Shown in pieces: positions 37,170 to 46,037 of a DNA stretch of 64,000 nucleotides. Within the stretch, counting starts at the first letter, position 1; each line of letters begins with the position of its first letter. The notes beneath the pieces are model-generated. The model ran no database searches. It worked only from the letters and a program-made list of their open reading frames with translations, and was not told where the DNA came from. Origin of the DNA: Candidatus Kapaibacterium sp. (GTDB lineage Bacteria; Bacteroidota; Ignavibacteria; Kapaibacteriales; WFXC01); assembly GCA_015490805.1 (NCBI GenBank), contig WFXC01000036.1, positions 17,029 through 81,028 of the forward strand, written 5' to 3'. The position numbers and the translations under genes are program-made.

Positions 37170-38000
37170 ATGCGGCATATTCACGTAGCAACGGTTTCCT
37201 CAACAAACGATCTCTGCAAAGCGTTGCTCGAAACGGCGGATGCCATTGTTGTTACCGCTGACCAGCAGACGGCAGGCAGAGGGCAACGAGGACGCCGCTG
37301 GGAAAGCCCGCCGGAAGGGAACCTTTATTGTTCCCTGGGTTTTCGGCATCATCCACCCATAACGCCTGAGCAGACTTTTTCCTTCCTCTTTCTCGCTGCG
37401 CTGAGTCTCAAAGCCGTTGCCGAGTATTTTCTGCCGCGATTTTCCCTTCTGCTGAAGTATCCCAACGATCTGTATGTACGCGAGCAACAGTGCTGGAAAA
37501 AACTTGCTGGTATTCTCATCGAGCATACTTTTGCAGGAGATCGGTGTGCTGCTACGGTGGTCGGTATTGGGGTTAATGTTGAGCAAACAACCTTTCCGGC
37601 CGCACTCAGGGAAAAAGCCACATCTTTTGCCTTACTGGGAGCTGCAGTGCCCCGATCGCGCGTTCTTGCTGCTTTGCTCTTCGTCTTCGAGCAATTGCAA
37701 ACACAGCCATCACAACAGTTGTTCCAGTGGTGGAAGGAAGAATTGGCGCTGGAGCATCTTTCTCTATCACTGGAAGCTGGAACGGCAACCGTGGTGGAAA
37801 TATTACCTGATGCGACAATATGCCTTGAGCAACAGGGCAAGATCCTTGAACACCACTTTCACAGTGCTTCGCTGGTGTACGACCTCGATGCGGCGTTGCA
37901 GCAACGATTGAAAAGCGCCAGCCTTACAGAAAAACTGATAGCGAGGGGAGTCCTACCGGCGTCAGGGATTGAAATGCTTCTGCATACTGGACACCAATGA
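37170..38000 (+). CDS. birA: biotin--[acetyl-CoA-carboxylase] ligase
   Basis: Attaches biotin to the carboxyl carrier protein via biotinoyl-AMP. Motifs: VSSTNDLCKALL near the N-terminus, then the biotin/ATP loop TAGRGQRGRRWESPPEGNLY, LKYPNDLYV with the Lys near biotin, and LAGILIE...VVGIGVNV. There is no N-terminal helix-turn-helix, so it is a ligase without repressor function. The 3' end overlaps the convergent bshB1 gene by 77 bases. Confidence 0.93.
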   Translation: MRHIHVATVSSTNDLCKALLETADAIVVTADQQTAGRGQRGRRWESPPEGNLYCSLGFRHHPPITPEQTFSFLFLAALSLKAVAEYFLPRFSLLLKYPNDLYVREQQCWKKLAGILIEHTFAGDRCAATVVGIGVNVEQTTFPAALREKATSFALLGAAVPRSRVLAALLFVFEQLQTQPSQQLFQWWKEELALEHLSLSLEAGTATVVEILPDATICLEQQGKILEHHFHSASLVYDLDAALQQRLKSASLTEKLIARGVLPASGIEMLLHTGHQ

Positions 38001-38673
38001 GCGTGCCAAAGTAGCGGGCACGACTTTCCAGCATTTCCAGAAAATCCGCTGACGAAATGAAAGTTTGTGGACCATACTTTTGCTCCGCACCCGGCGTGTA
38101 CACCTGAGAGCGGTAGGCTCGCACTAATGCCATTTTGCGCTCGAATACGGGGGAAATATCAACAAAAAAGTCCGGCTGAAATTCGTAGACTTGCATATAA
38201 GAAAATGCCTTCTTAATGATCCAGCGAGACTGGACGTAGCCCTGCCACGTTGTCTCGAATCGGGCTAAACCGCTGAGGAACAGTGCTCGCCGCACCAATC
38301 GGTGCACCGCCTCGTGATCCGGATGCCGTTCAAAGGCAGGAGGGAACAACACGATGGTTGGCTGGAAGTATCGCAATACCTGAACGATCTTTGTCGCATT
38401 TGATAGGGAAGGCTCAATCATTCCGTCTGGCATTTCCAGATTGACCCGCTCGACGACATTGAGCATTTCGGCTGCCTGCTGTGCCTCTTGATCCCGAATG
38501 TCTGCATTGCCGCGACTGCCCATTTCGCCACGGGTGCAATCTACAATGGCGACTTTTTTCCCTTCAGCCGCCAGACGAAGCAGCGTCCCACCACAGGTGA
38601 ATTCCACATCGTCTGGATGAGCTCCAATAGCTAAAACATCAACCGGTTGTACTGGCGCTTGCACTTCTGACAT
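37924..38673 (-). CDS. bshB1: bacillithiol biosynthesis deacetylase
   Basis: LmbE/PIG-L family zinc deacetylase that converts GlcNAc-malate to GlcN-malate in bacillithiol synthesis. Zinc site: IGAHPDDVEFTCGG near residue 17 and RHPDHEAVHRLVRRA. The TRGEMGSRGNADIRDQEA segment is typical of BshB1. At 249 aa it is a little longer than the Bacillus protein. This implies that the organism uses bacillithiol as its low-molecular-weight thiol; bshA and bshC are not in the window. Last gene of a minus-strand operon with rpiB and the heptosyltransferase. Confidence 0.92.
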   Translation of the reverse strand: MSEVQAPVQPVDVLAIGAHPDDVEFTCGGTLLRLAAEGKKVAIVDCTRGEMGSRGNADIRDQEAQQAAEMLNVVERVNLEMPDGMIEPSLSNATKIVQVLRYFQPTIVLFPPAFERHPDHEAVHRLVRRALFLSGLARFETTWQGYVQSRWIIKKAFSYMQVYEFQPDFFVDISPVFERKMALVRAYRSQVYTPGAEQKYGPQTFISSADFLEMLESRARYFGTLIGVQYAEAFQSLTPVGLPSLSVFL

Positions 38674-38736
38674 ATTACGACCCTTTCATTCTGTTGCCTT
38701 CCCTGAGCTTGCCATTGTGTTTGTATCTGTAGCATT

Positions 38737-39177
38737 TCAGCGTCCTGTCAGCCGGTGGATTTTTTCTACCCGGCGTTGATGGCGTCCTCCTTCAAAAGGC
38801 GTTGTGAGAAAAATTTCAACCATTTTTTTTGCTAACTCCAGTGATACCAGACGCCCGCCGAAGGTGAGGATATTCGCATTGTTGTGCTCGCGCGCCAGGC
38901 GTGCCATCTCCTCGGAGCAGCAGTTCGCTGCTCTCACCCCGCTCACTTTGTTCGCCGTAATGGCAACGCCGATGCCAGTGCCACAAATAAGGATGCCGCG
39001 GTCAGCACGTTTGGTGGAAACTGCCCACGCAACTTCGACAGCGTAATCCGGGTAATCGGTAGACTCTTCAGAAAATGTGCCGTAATCGTGCACTTCGTAT
39101 CCTTGATCTTCCAGCCAGGGGATTAAAGCGGCCTTGTGCTGGAAGCCAGCGTGATCCGAACCAATCGCAATGCGCAT
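38737..39177 (-). CDS. rpiB: ribose-5-phosphate isomerase B
   Basis: Interconverts ribose-5-phosphate and ribulose-5-phosphate in the pentose phosphate pathway. The 146-aa protein shows IGSDHAGFQHK, GTGIGVAITANKVSGVRAA with the active-site Cys just before it (ILICGTG), and HNNANILTFGGR. ATG 39177 is preferred to the TTG one codon earlier. It sits between heptosyltransferase and bshB1 with short spacers. Confidence 0.95.
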   Translation of the reverse strand: MRIAIGSDHAGFQHKAALIPWLEDQGYEVHDYGTFSEESTDYPDYAVEVAWAVSTKRADRGILICGTGIGVAITANKVSGVRAANCCSEEMARLAREHNNANILTFGGRLVSLELAKKMVEIFLTTPFEGGRHQRRVEKIHRLTGR

Positions 39178-39205
39178 CAACTGCCCTTTATTGTTGTTCC
39201 CGGCA

Positions 39206-40258
39206 TTATTTGACGACTAACGACGGTCCATCACTCAATTCCAGCAGACGTTCAATTGCCTGTTGAACTGAGACAACAGAGAGATCGCGCATACAACGGA
39301 AGTGACGACGGGGACATCGGGGGCGTCCGTAGTGGGTGCAGGGACGACAGCCAAGTTGTTCCACTTCGCAGAGCTGGAAAGGAACTCGATAGGGAACGAA
39401 ACCAAAAGCAGGGATCGTAGACCCATAAAGCGCGACTACCGGCTTGCGCCGCGCCGCTGCGATATGGACGACCGCAGAATCGTTGCTGACCACCAGCGAC
39501 ACCTGGTCCAGAACACGCGCGGTCGCATAAATTGAGCGATGACATTCGATACCGGCAACAGCAGTCGCTGGCAGGTTGCGGGCAATGTGTTCACACAGTG
39601 GGCGATCTTCTGCACCACCAACGAGCACAGTGGGAATGCGAAAATCTGCATAGAGCATTGCAATCAGCCTTATGAAGGACTCAGGTAACCACCGCTTGGT
39701 GAAGTGCCGCGCACCGGGAGCGCAGGCAATAAGTGGGTGGGAAGATCCTGTGTGATAAGCTGGCGGATACTGTTGCAATGAACGTTCCTCCGGTAGCCAT
39801 AGTTCCAGACCCTCCAGATCCGGCTGTTCGATCCAGTCGGCAATCGTTTGTCGATAACGCTCAGGAATGGGGACAATCCCATCATAGGGGTTAATGGGAG
39901 TGTAAACTGCCAGCAGTTTTCGCAGGCGATCTTTGTGCACTTTCCGCACGACTGTCCCTGTGCGCCAGCGGATCAACAGGGAGTGCAGGTTTTTCTGCAG
40001 ATCGATGACCACATCATAGGTCGGCAATTGTTGTTTCCACCGCAGCCGCTGCTGCCAGCGCCATTGTCGATCATACTGCCAGAGGTGGTCGATGTAGGGA
40101 TTAGCAGCATAAACTTCGGCAAAGTGGGTATCAAGGACAAAATCGATACGTGCAGACGGCAATGCTTTTCGCAATTGCCGCACGATGGGCGTGCTGAGCA
40201 GTACATCTCCCAGGGAACTCAACCGGATGATGAGGATAGCGTTCGGCCTGGTGCTCAA
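39206..40258 (-). CDS. ADP-heptose:LPS heptosyltransferase (GT9 family)
   Basis: Glycosyltransferase family 9 protein of 350 aa, which adds heptose from ADP-heptose to the LPS core. Motifs: ILIIRLSSLGDVLLSTPIVRQL at the N-terminus, ACAPGARHFTKRWLPESF, and VSNDSAVVHIAAARRKPVVALYGST. A cluster of cysteines near the C-terminus (LGCRPCTHYGRPRCPRRHF) resembles that in WaaF-like proteins. It complements the rfaE1/rfaE2 pair at 12-13 kb. ATGA overlap with nuoC upstream. Confidence 0.88.
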   Translation of the reverse strand: MSTRPNAILIIRLSSLGDVLLSTPIVRQLRKALPSARIDFVLDTHFAEVYAANPYIDHLWQYDRQWRWQQRLRWKQQLPTYDVVIDLQKNLHSLLIRWRTGTVVRKVHKDRLRKLLAVYTPINPYDGIVPIPERYRQTIADWIEQPDLEGLELWLPEERSLQQYPPAYHTGSSHPLIACAPGARHFTKRWLPESFIRLIAMLYADFRIPTVLVGGAEDRPLCEHIARNLPATAVAGIECHRSIYATARVLDQVSLVVSNDSAVVHIAAARRKPVVALYGSTIPAFGFVPYRVPFQLCEVEQLGCRPCTHYGRPRCPRRHFRCMRDLSVVSVQQAIERLLELSDGPSLVVK

Positions 40259-40791
40259 GACTTTGTCTCAGTTGCTTTTGGATACTTCTCCGGCATTGGC
40301 AACGATCCGGGGACACCCATCAGCGGAAAATCTTTCCGAAGCGGATGCAGGGGTTCTCCCGTTACCGGATCGACAAAGTCTTCGGGCATATAGAAGCGGC
40401 GCAGGTCGGGATGGTTGTCAAAAATGATCCCGAACATATCATACGTTTCTCGCTCATACCAGTTTGCACTTTCCCATACTTCCGTAACGCTCGGACAATG
40501 GGGGTGGTCTTCATCAATACCAACCTTCAGTCGAATTCGCATCCGGTGCTGGAGCGAAAGCAGAAAATAGACAACCTCAAACCGGGGTTTGCGACGATTG
40601 TACCAGTCGACAGCCGTAATGTCTGTAAGCATTGCAAACTGGAGTTCCGGATGATCCCGCAGCAGCGTTGCGGCTTCCACCAGACAGTCCTTTGGAATTC
40701 GGAACGTATAGTCACCCCGATGCTCTTCAACCTCGACAGAGGAGCAGCAACTGGAAAGGATGCGAACAATGCGTTCAGGGTCAATTGCCAT
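40255..40791 (-). CDS. nuoC: NADH-quinone oxidoreductase subunit C, isolated copy
   Basis: 30-kDa-type subunit of respiratory complex I, 178 aa. The signature SANWYERETYDMFGIIFDNHPDLRRFYMPEDF is split only by normal variation, and PLHPLRKDFPL follows. The other nuo genes are not next to it: the neighbours are a fatty-acid hydroxylase and a heptosyltransferase, the latter overlapping by four bases. Either the nuo genes are scattered in this genome or this is a second copy. Confidence 0.93.
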   Translation of the reverse strand: MAIDPERIVRILSSCCSSVEVEEHRGDYTFRIPKDCLVEAATLLRDHPELQFAMLTDITAVDWYNRRKPRFEVVYFLLSLQHRMRIRLKVGIDEDHPHCPSVTEVWESANWYERETYDMFGIIFDNHPDLRRFYMPEDFVDPVTGEPLHPLRKDFPLMGVPGSLPMPEKYPKATETKS

Positions 40792-40822
40792 TTGCTTCTG
40801 TCCTGCTGTGCAACCTTACACC

Positions 40823-41464
40823 TTAGGCTGTCTGCGATGACCGATTTTCTCGCTTTGGCATTGTACCGAAGACATAATCCCACAAGGGAGAGCTGACTCC
40901 AAAATACTGTTGATCATCCTGGAAATGGTGGCGCATATGGTGTTTTTTCAACCACCGCCCGATCTTCCCTTCCATCCGCCAGTGATGTGTTGCATAATGA
41001 ATGGTGTCGTAAGCGATATATCCGGCAACGAAACCAGCAAAGAGCGGAAGATGGTAAGGAGCGAAGATCCAGGCGAAAAGGTAGTAGAACAACACTGCCA
41101 GGGGAGCGCTGACCAGTAAGGGCATTACCAGTCGAGTGCTGTCATTGGGATAGTCGTGATGGACGCCGTGGATCAGAAAATGAATTTTTTGTCCCCATTC
41201 GCTTTTTGGCTCGTAATGAAACACCCAGCGATGCAGAGAATATTCTGTGAAGGTCCACAACACGACACCTGCAACAAAAGCGGCAACAATGGTAGAGATC
41301 GAAAATTGCTGAGCGCTCAAATACAACAGAATGGCAACGACTGGCGTGTACACCACCACCGGCGTTGCTGGATGAACGTGCGAAAGAGCTTCTAAGACAG
41401 GATTTTTGAAGAGCCGGACGCTCTCGTCCTTACGCGATACAAACATTCGTTTCCGCTGAGCCAT
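40823..41464 (-). CDS. fatty acid hydroxylase superfamily membrane protein (FA2H-like)
   Basis: Integral membrane diiron protein of 213 aa. Four hydrophobic segments (about residues 35-50, 52-72, 108-122 and 125-140) surround clustered histidines: EYSLHRWVFH, HFLIHGVHHDYP, THHWRME and LKKHHMRHHFQDD. This pattern and the order of motifs match fatty acid 2-hydroxylases that act on sphingolipid acyl chains. In bacteria of this group it may hydroxylate lipid or sphingolipid fatty acids. It probably begins the operon that continues with nuoC; GAGGAGG is its ribosome site. Confidence 0.88.
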   Translation of the reverse strand: MAQRKRMFVSRKDESVRLFKNPVLEALSHVHPATPVVVYTPVVAILLYLSAQQFSISTIVAAFVAGVVLWTFTEYSLHRWVFHYEPKSEWGQKIHFLIHGVHHDYPNDSTRLVMPLLVSAPLAVLFYYLFAWIFAPYHLPLFAGFVAGYIAYDTIHYATHHWRMEGKIGRWLKKHHMRHHFQDDQQYFGVSSPLWDYVFGTMPKRENRSSQTA

Positions 41465-41554
41465 TTGTTCGCCTCCTCTTTATGAAACTTCTGAACAATC
41501 TTTGAGATCGCTGCCCGTTCATTGGGCATTTCTTCTATCAAATTGGAACTTCCA

Positions 41555-42283
41555 ATGCCCTCTGAGGTTGTCAAAAATAACGAATTTGGCTCAAATAACC
41601 ACATTCCTGAACCCACCGCCATTGTGTGTGCCAATGGTGACATTCCACCGAAGGATTTTTTTCGATTTTTTCCTCATCTTCCCATTATCGCGACCGATGG
41701 GGCGGGTTTGCGACTCCTGCAGGAGTACCACATTCTGCCCAGCGTTGTGATTGGCGATTTTGATTCCTCCGATCCGGCGGCATATCCGGTGCCGACTGTG
41801 TATGATCCTTCGCAGGAAGAACCGGATTTTGAGAAAGCACTGCGCTATGCCCTGCAGCAGGGGCATCGAAGTATACTGATCACTGGCATTCACGGACAGG
41901 ATTTTGACCACACGTTGAACAACTGGAGCATCTACATTCGGTATTCACGTCGACACTTTCTCTGGATTTATGATCATCAGCAAATTGCCATCGGGGTTAC
42001 CCGGTCAGTGCGGTGTTCAGTACAGCCCGGGGATACTATTTCGCTTATTCCGCAACCAGCGGCTTTGCTCACGACACACGGTTTGCAATGGGCGCTGCGG
42101 CGGGAATGGTTGCGGCTGGGCAGGCGGGAAGGTGCCCGGAATCGGGCAGTTGCTTCAGAAATTATCATCGAGGTTCACAAAGGGAGCTGTTTGTTGTTCT
42201 TCCCGGCACGCTTTCCGTCTTTTCCAAAAATTGTGTACATTGGTAATTCGACAAGTCAACCAATAGAGGGAGCACAGCAGTGA
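41555..42283 (+). CDS. thiamine pyrophosphokinase
   Basis: Transfers pyrophosphate from ATP to thiamine to give thiamine diphosphate. Motifs: AIVCANGDIPP, ATDGAGLRLL, VIGDFDSSDP (the catalytic acidic cluster), EEPDFEKALRYAL and TGIHGQDFDHTLNNW. The C-terminal half is beta-rich as in the thiamine-binding domain. ATG 41555 is used; the TTG at 41522 extends into a weak sequence. Stop overlaps the GTG of the esterase gene by four bases. Confidence 0.9.
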   Translation: MPSEVVKNNEFGSNNHIPEPTAIVCANGDIPPKDFFRFFPHLPIIATDGAGLRLLQEYHILPSVVIGDFDSSDPAAYPVPTVYDPSQEEPDFEKALRYALQQGHRSILITGIHGQDFDHTLNNWSIYIRYSRRHFLWIYDHQQIAIGVTRSVRCSVQPGDTISLIPQPAALLTTHGLQWALRREWLRLGRREGARNRAVASEIIIEVHKGSCLLFFPARFPSFPKIVYIGNSTSQPIEGAQQ

Positions 42284-43014
42284 AGCGGGAAATTCATCGA
42301 TGGTGGAGCCCGGCGCTGGAGCGAGAAATGCCTATCGTTGCTTACGGGCATTATGGATTTGCCCTGTTGTTGTTTCCGACGGCAGCAGCGGATTTTCTGG
42401 AATACGAACGGTTTTATATGATCGATGCGCTCCGTCCTTACATCGAGCGGGGGGTTGTGAAGGTGTATTCCATCAACAGTATCAACAATGAAAGCTGGCT
42501 CAATCCCCGAATTCCACCACGGCAGAAATCCCGGCGGCATTACCAGTACACACTGTATGTGGAAAACGAAGTTGTGCCTTTTATTTTTACCCATTGCAAT
42601 GGTCGGGTGCCGATCATCACTTCAGGTGCTTCTTTCGGTGCCCTCCACGGTGCTAATTTCCTGTTCCGCCGTCCGGATCTGTTTGAAGGAACGATTGCAA
42701 TGAGCGGTATTTACGACCTCAAAGTGTATACCGATGGCTACTTCGATGAGAATTGCTACTTCAATTCACCGATCGATTACTTGCCGAATTTGAATGATCA
42801 CCGTATTCTTTCCTTGCTTCAGCAAAAACAGCATATCCACTTGTTTACTGCTCAGGGACCTTACGAGCATCCCCAGGCAACATACGATCTGTCGAATATC
42901 CTCAAGGTGAAGGGCATCCCCCATACCCTGGATGTGTGGGGAACGGATATGCCGCACGATTGGCCCACGTGGCGCGCGATGCTACCGTATGCAATTGAAA
43001 AGTACTTCTTGTGA
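42280..43014 (+). CDS. esterase-like alpha/beta hydrolase
   Basis: 244-aa hydrolase of the esterase D/putative esterase group. The nucleophile elbow is SGASFGALHGANF (Ser in GASFG), and the His of the triad is probably in DMPHDWPTWRAMLPY, close to the C-terminus. No signal peptide. The start is GTG 42280, coupled to the thiamine pyrophosphokinase stop. The substrate cannot be predicted; similar proteins are annotated simply as esterases. Confidence 0.78.
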   Translation: MKREIHRWWSPALEREMPIVAYGHYGFALLLFPTAAADFLEYERFYMIDALRPYIERGVVKVYSINSINNESWLNPRIPPRQKSRRHYQYTLYVENEVVPFIFTHCNGRVPIITSGASFGALHGANFLFRRPDLFEGTIAMSGIYDLKVYTDGYFDENCYFNSPIDYLPNLNDHRILSLLQQKQHIHLFTAQGPYEHPQATYDLSNILKVKGIPHTLDVWGTDMPHDWPTWRAMLPYAIEKYFL

Positions 43015-43054
43015 CCGGTGATAGAGTTGTTTCATTGAAAGTGGGAGTGGTAAG

Positions 43055-43909
43055 ATGAACTTGCAAAACGTTCTGGTCGTTGGCGCTGGCACAATGGGCA
43101 ATGGCATCGCTCATGTGTTTGCTCAATCGGGATTTGCCGTGACGCTGGTGGATGTGAACGAGAATGTGCTCTCAAAGGCGGTAGCGACGATTTCGAAGAA
43201 TCTGGATCGGCAGATCAAAAAAGGCATTGTGGCAGCCGAAGACAAAGAAGCCATTTTACAGCGGATTCAAACCAGCACGGATCTGACAGCAGCAGCGGCG
43301 AATGCCCACTTTGCAATTGAAGCGGTGGTGGAATCCTTCGATGTCAAGAAGCAAATTTTCCAGACCCTGGATCATCATCTGGCACCGGAGGTGATCATTG
43401 CAACCAATACCTCTTCGATTTCCATTACGGAGCTGGCAGCGACGACGCAGCGGCCAGATAAGGTCATCGGAATGCACTTCTTCAATCCTGTGCCGGTGAT
43501 GAAATTGTGCGAAATTGTGCGAGGGCTGGCAACCAGCGATGCGACCTACAATACGACCTTCCAGTTAGCACAACAGGTGGGAAAAACCCCGGTCACTGTG
43601 CAGGATTATCCGGGCTTTGTCTCCAATCGGATTTTGATGCCAATGATCAATGAAGCGATTTATTGCGTGATGGAGGGCGTTGCTTCTGTCGAAGATATCG
43701 ATACCGTGATGAAGCTGGGAATGAACCATCCGATGGGTCCGTTGACCTTAGCCGATTTTATAGGCCTGGATGTTTGCCTCAGCATTATGGAGGTTCTGCA
43801 CAAAGGGCTGGGAGATGATAAATACCGACCCTGCCCGCTGCTTCGCAAAATGGTGGCGGCAGGACATCTGGGGCGAAAAACTGGCAAAGGATTTTATACC
43901 TACGAATGA
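43055..43909 (+). CDS. hbd: 3-hydroxybutyryl-CoA dehydrogenase
   Basis: NAD(P)-dependent oxidation of 3-hydroxyacyl-CoA (or reduction of acetoacetyl-CoA). The 284-aa protein has the Rossmann motif [28 protein letters not shown], catalytic His in [13 protein letters not shown], and [14 protein letters not shown]. The C-terminal domain carries [18 protein letters not shown] and ends at [10 protein letters not shown]. Stand-alone form without hydratase fusion. A terminator follows. Confidence 0.94.
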   Translation: MNLQNVLVVGAGTMGNGIAHVFAQSGFAVTLVDVNENVLSKAVATISKNLDRQIKKGIVAAEDKEAILQRIQTSTDLTAAAANAHFAIEAVVESFDVKKQIFQTLDHHLAPEVIIATNTSSISITELAATTQRPDKVIGMHFFNPVPVMKLCEIVRGLATSDATYNTTFQLAQQVGKTPVTVQDYPGFVSNRILMPMINEAIYCVMEGVASVEDIDTVMKLGMNHPMGPLTLADFIGLDVCLSIMEVLHKGLGDDKYRPCPLLRKMVAAGHLGRKTGKGFYTYE

Positions 43910-43952
43910 GCGATTCGTGGGCTGAACCCTGTTTCTACCGGAAAGCAATAAA

Positions 43953-43984
43953 AAAGGCAGGAGCCGTTGCTGACTCCTGCCTTT
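43953..43984. terminator. bidirectional terminator between hbd and the sigma factor gene
   Basis: AAAGGCAGGAG (43953-43963) pairs perfectly with CTCCTGCCTTT (43974-43984). Reading minus, the stem continues into a six-T run before ATTGC, so it should end the sigma factor transcript well. Reading plus, only a weak T-rich tail follows, so termination of hbd is likely less strong. Confidence 0.85.
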
Positions 43985-44006
43985 GTGTTCTGTAAAGCTG
44001 ATTTGC

Positions 44007-44615
44007 TTATCCGTTGGATACCAGTGCTTCGTACAATTTCCCCAGGCGCTTGCGCAGATGTAAAACCGCATACCGCTTACGCGCCAGCAGGGTGTTGATA
44101 TTCACTCCCGTTTCCTCCGCAATCTGGCGGAATGGAATGCCTTCAAATTCGTTTTTGATGAACACTTCACGCTGTTCCGGTGGCAATTCTGCCAGCACTT
44201 CCTGAATGGCTTCCCAGATGGTTTGCCGCATCAAATCTCGCTCTGGATCTGCCGAGGTATCGACAATGGTTGCTTCAAATCCTTCGGAACCTTCCTCAAT
44301 TTGTGAAGGCAACTGCATATCCGAAAAACTTTCTGCCTTTTTCTTTCGATACGAGTCGATGATCCGGTTCCGAACAGCAGTAAAGACCCACGATGCGATA
44401 TTCTCAATTGGCTTGGTGACGTGGGCAGCCGCTGCTAAGACGTTGGTAAACACATCCTGTAAAATGTCCTCCGCATCTTCCGGCGTCCGTACGCGTTGCC
44501 GAATGAAGCCTAAAAACTTCTTCCGATCGCGCCGGAACAGTTCTTCAATTTGCTGAACCAGCGATTCATAGATTTCCGGGTTTGCAATTTCCTGTGTCGT
44601 CTTCCGCTTCCTCAT
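44007..44615 (-). CDS. ECF-type RNA polymerase sigma factor
   Basis: Sigma-70 family protein of 202 aa with region 2 (TPEDAEDILQDVFTNVL, then WVFTAVRNRIIDSYRKKK) and region 4 (LPPEQREVFIKNEFEGIPFRQIAEETG with NTLLARKRYAVLHLRKRL). Regions 1 and 3 are absent, as in ECF sigma factors. No anti-sigma gene is next to it. It stands alone beside a 720-base gene-free stretch, in which its own promoter and possibly autoregulatory sites should lie. Confidence 0.9.
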   Translation of the reverse strand: MRKRKTTQEIANPEIYESLVQQIEELFRRDRKKFLGFIRQRVRTPEDAEDILQDVFTNVLAAAAHVTKPIENIASWVFTAVRNRIIDSYRKKKAESFSDMQLPSQIEEGSEGFEATIVDTSADPERDLMRQTIWEAIQEVLAELPPEQREVFIKNEFEGIPFRQIAEETGVNINTLLARKRYAVLHLRKRLGKLYEALVSNG

Positions 44616-45335
44616 TGCCTCTTTTTACACCATTTTTCCACAACTCACGTTAATAACAAATTTTAACCGTCAAAAGTTCCCATATTTTGGCTAAAAGCAG
44701 TGCAAAAATACAAAATTTTGCCCGAATAAACACTATCTGCAACTACTCTGAAGAACTTACAATGACTCTTTATCCCTGCAAACCGTTACAGAAAGAAGCT
44801 CGCTATTTGCCGCCGTTGATGGTTGAACTGTGAGCAGCCTTGTTATACAGGTTTCAATGCCGTAATTCTCCAACGCTGTTTCATAGTTTTGGACCTCGTT
44901 CTATGAAGCATTGCTTCAGCAATGCATTTTCATTAGGGGCTGCCATAATGGCGGCATCGGAAGTGGTTCAGGGATGTGGGAATTGTGGCTCTACGACGTC
45001 TGATGACAGCATCCTGAGAAAAATTGCTGGGTATCAGATGCTGGACAATGCTTGATGCTGTCGTTAGATCCGTTCCATTGTTCGTAACTGTTTGTGACGC
45101 GAAGAGTGAGTCTGTTCTGATAGTACGCAAGCCTGAAACTGGATGCAAATGATGTGTGGCGGTGGGGTATGATTGCTGTAAAACCCCTTTGGGATGTCTG
45201 TGGAAGCGATGGCGGTTCTTGGGATATTATGCTTAAACACTATGTAAAGGTAAAGGTTGGTGTTGGCTGAACGTTTTTCGACGGTACGGACGCTATAATT
45301 TCGGTAGCAGAAGGCCCAAAGGGAAAACTGTGTAT
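44616..45335. other. 720-base gene-free region with hairpins
   Basis: AT-rich near the sigma factor gene, then mixed. Hairpins are visible at 44908-44925 (GCATTGC-TTCA-GCAATGC) and near 44940 (GCCATAATGGC). TCATAG and CTATGA flank a longer loop just before the first. Several short ORFs exist, none with a good ribosome site or recognisable product. I do not find the conserved cores of RNase P RNA, SRP RNA or tmRNA. It could carry an unrecognised RNA or decayed DNA. Confidence 0.4.
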
Positions 45336-46037
45336 TTATGATGAGGGTTGCTGCCCGGAACGGTGCTGTTGGAATTGGGCGATAAGGTTCTTTACTTCTG
45401 TGTCTTCAACCTGGTGAAAGTCCAGATAATAAGCCCCGACTGCTCCTAAAAACCGGTAGGGAGCAATTACAGCAACAAAGACGTCAGTCATAGAGGCTAA
45501 ACGGACGAGGGTATCTCGGGGAAGGACGGGCACTGCACCAATCAGCCGCCGTGGCTGTTGTTTGCGCAGTAGGCGCAACCCAGCAAGAAAGGTGCTACCA
45601 GTGGCGACTCCGTCGTCGGTGAGAATCACATCCCGCCCTTCTATGGATTGTTCCGGGATCCATTGTCGAAGCAGCGCTGCTTTTTGCTGAATTTTTTGCA
45701 GTTCCTGCTCTTTCATTTCCTCAATGTAAAGCTCCGGAATGTGCAGCGAGCGTACCAGCTCTTTGTTCAGAACGACATCTCCGTCCTGGGAAACTGCACC
45801 GATCGCTAACTCTGGGTTCCCAGGGGCGCCCAGCTTGCGAGGCAGGACGAAATCCAGATCGGCGTTCAATCGCGTTGCAATTTCAATGGCAACCGGAATG
45901 CCGCCCCGGGGAATGGCGATGACAACCGGACGGTGGAACATTTCCTGCTGCAGCGCCTCTGCAAGGAGGCGACCGGCGTGCGTACGGTTCTGAAAAATCA
46001 AGCTTTCGTCTTCCGATAAAATGGTTACCCGTCCCAC
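45336..46037 (-). CDS. phosphoribosyltransferase-domain protein
   Basis: Protein of 233 aa with a type I PRTase fold. AIPRGGIPVAIEIATRL forms the first substrate loop, and the PRPP-binding signature is RDVILTDDGVATGST around residue 125. The family is often found fused to, or beside, a dienelactone-hydrolase-like domain, and here such a hydrolase gene overlaps it upstream by 13 bases. The true substrate of this group is unsettled, so I do not assign a purine or pyrimidine. Confidence 0.85.
   Translation of the reverse strand: MGRVTILSEDESLIFQNRTHAGRLLAEALQQEMFHRPVVIAIPRGGIPVAIEIATRLNADLDFVLPRKLGAPGNPELAIGAVSQDGDVVLNKELVRSLHIPELYIEEMKEQELQKIQQKAALLRQWIPEQSIEGRDVILTDDGVATGSTFLAGLRLLRKQQPRRLIGAVPVLPRDTLVRLASMTDVFVAVIAPYRFLGAVGAYYLDFHQVEDTEVKNLIAQFQQHRSGQQPSS

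Noticed and set aside
44616..45335. RNase P RNA, SRP RNA or tmRNA gene in the long spacer
   Set aside because: The conserved core sequences of these RNAs are not present on either strand.
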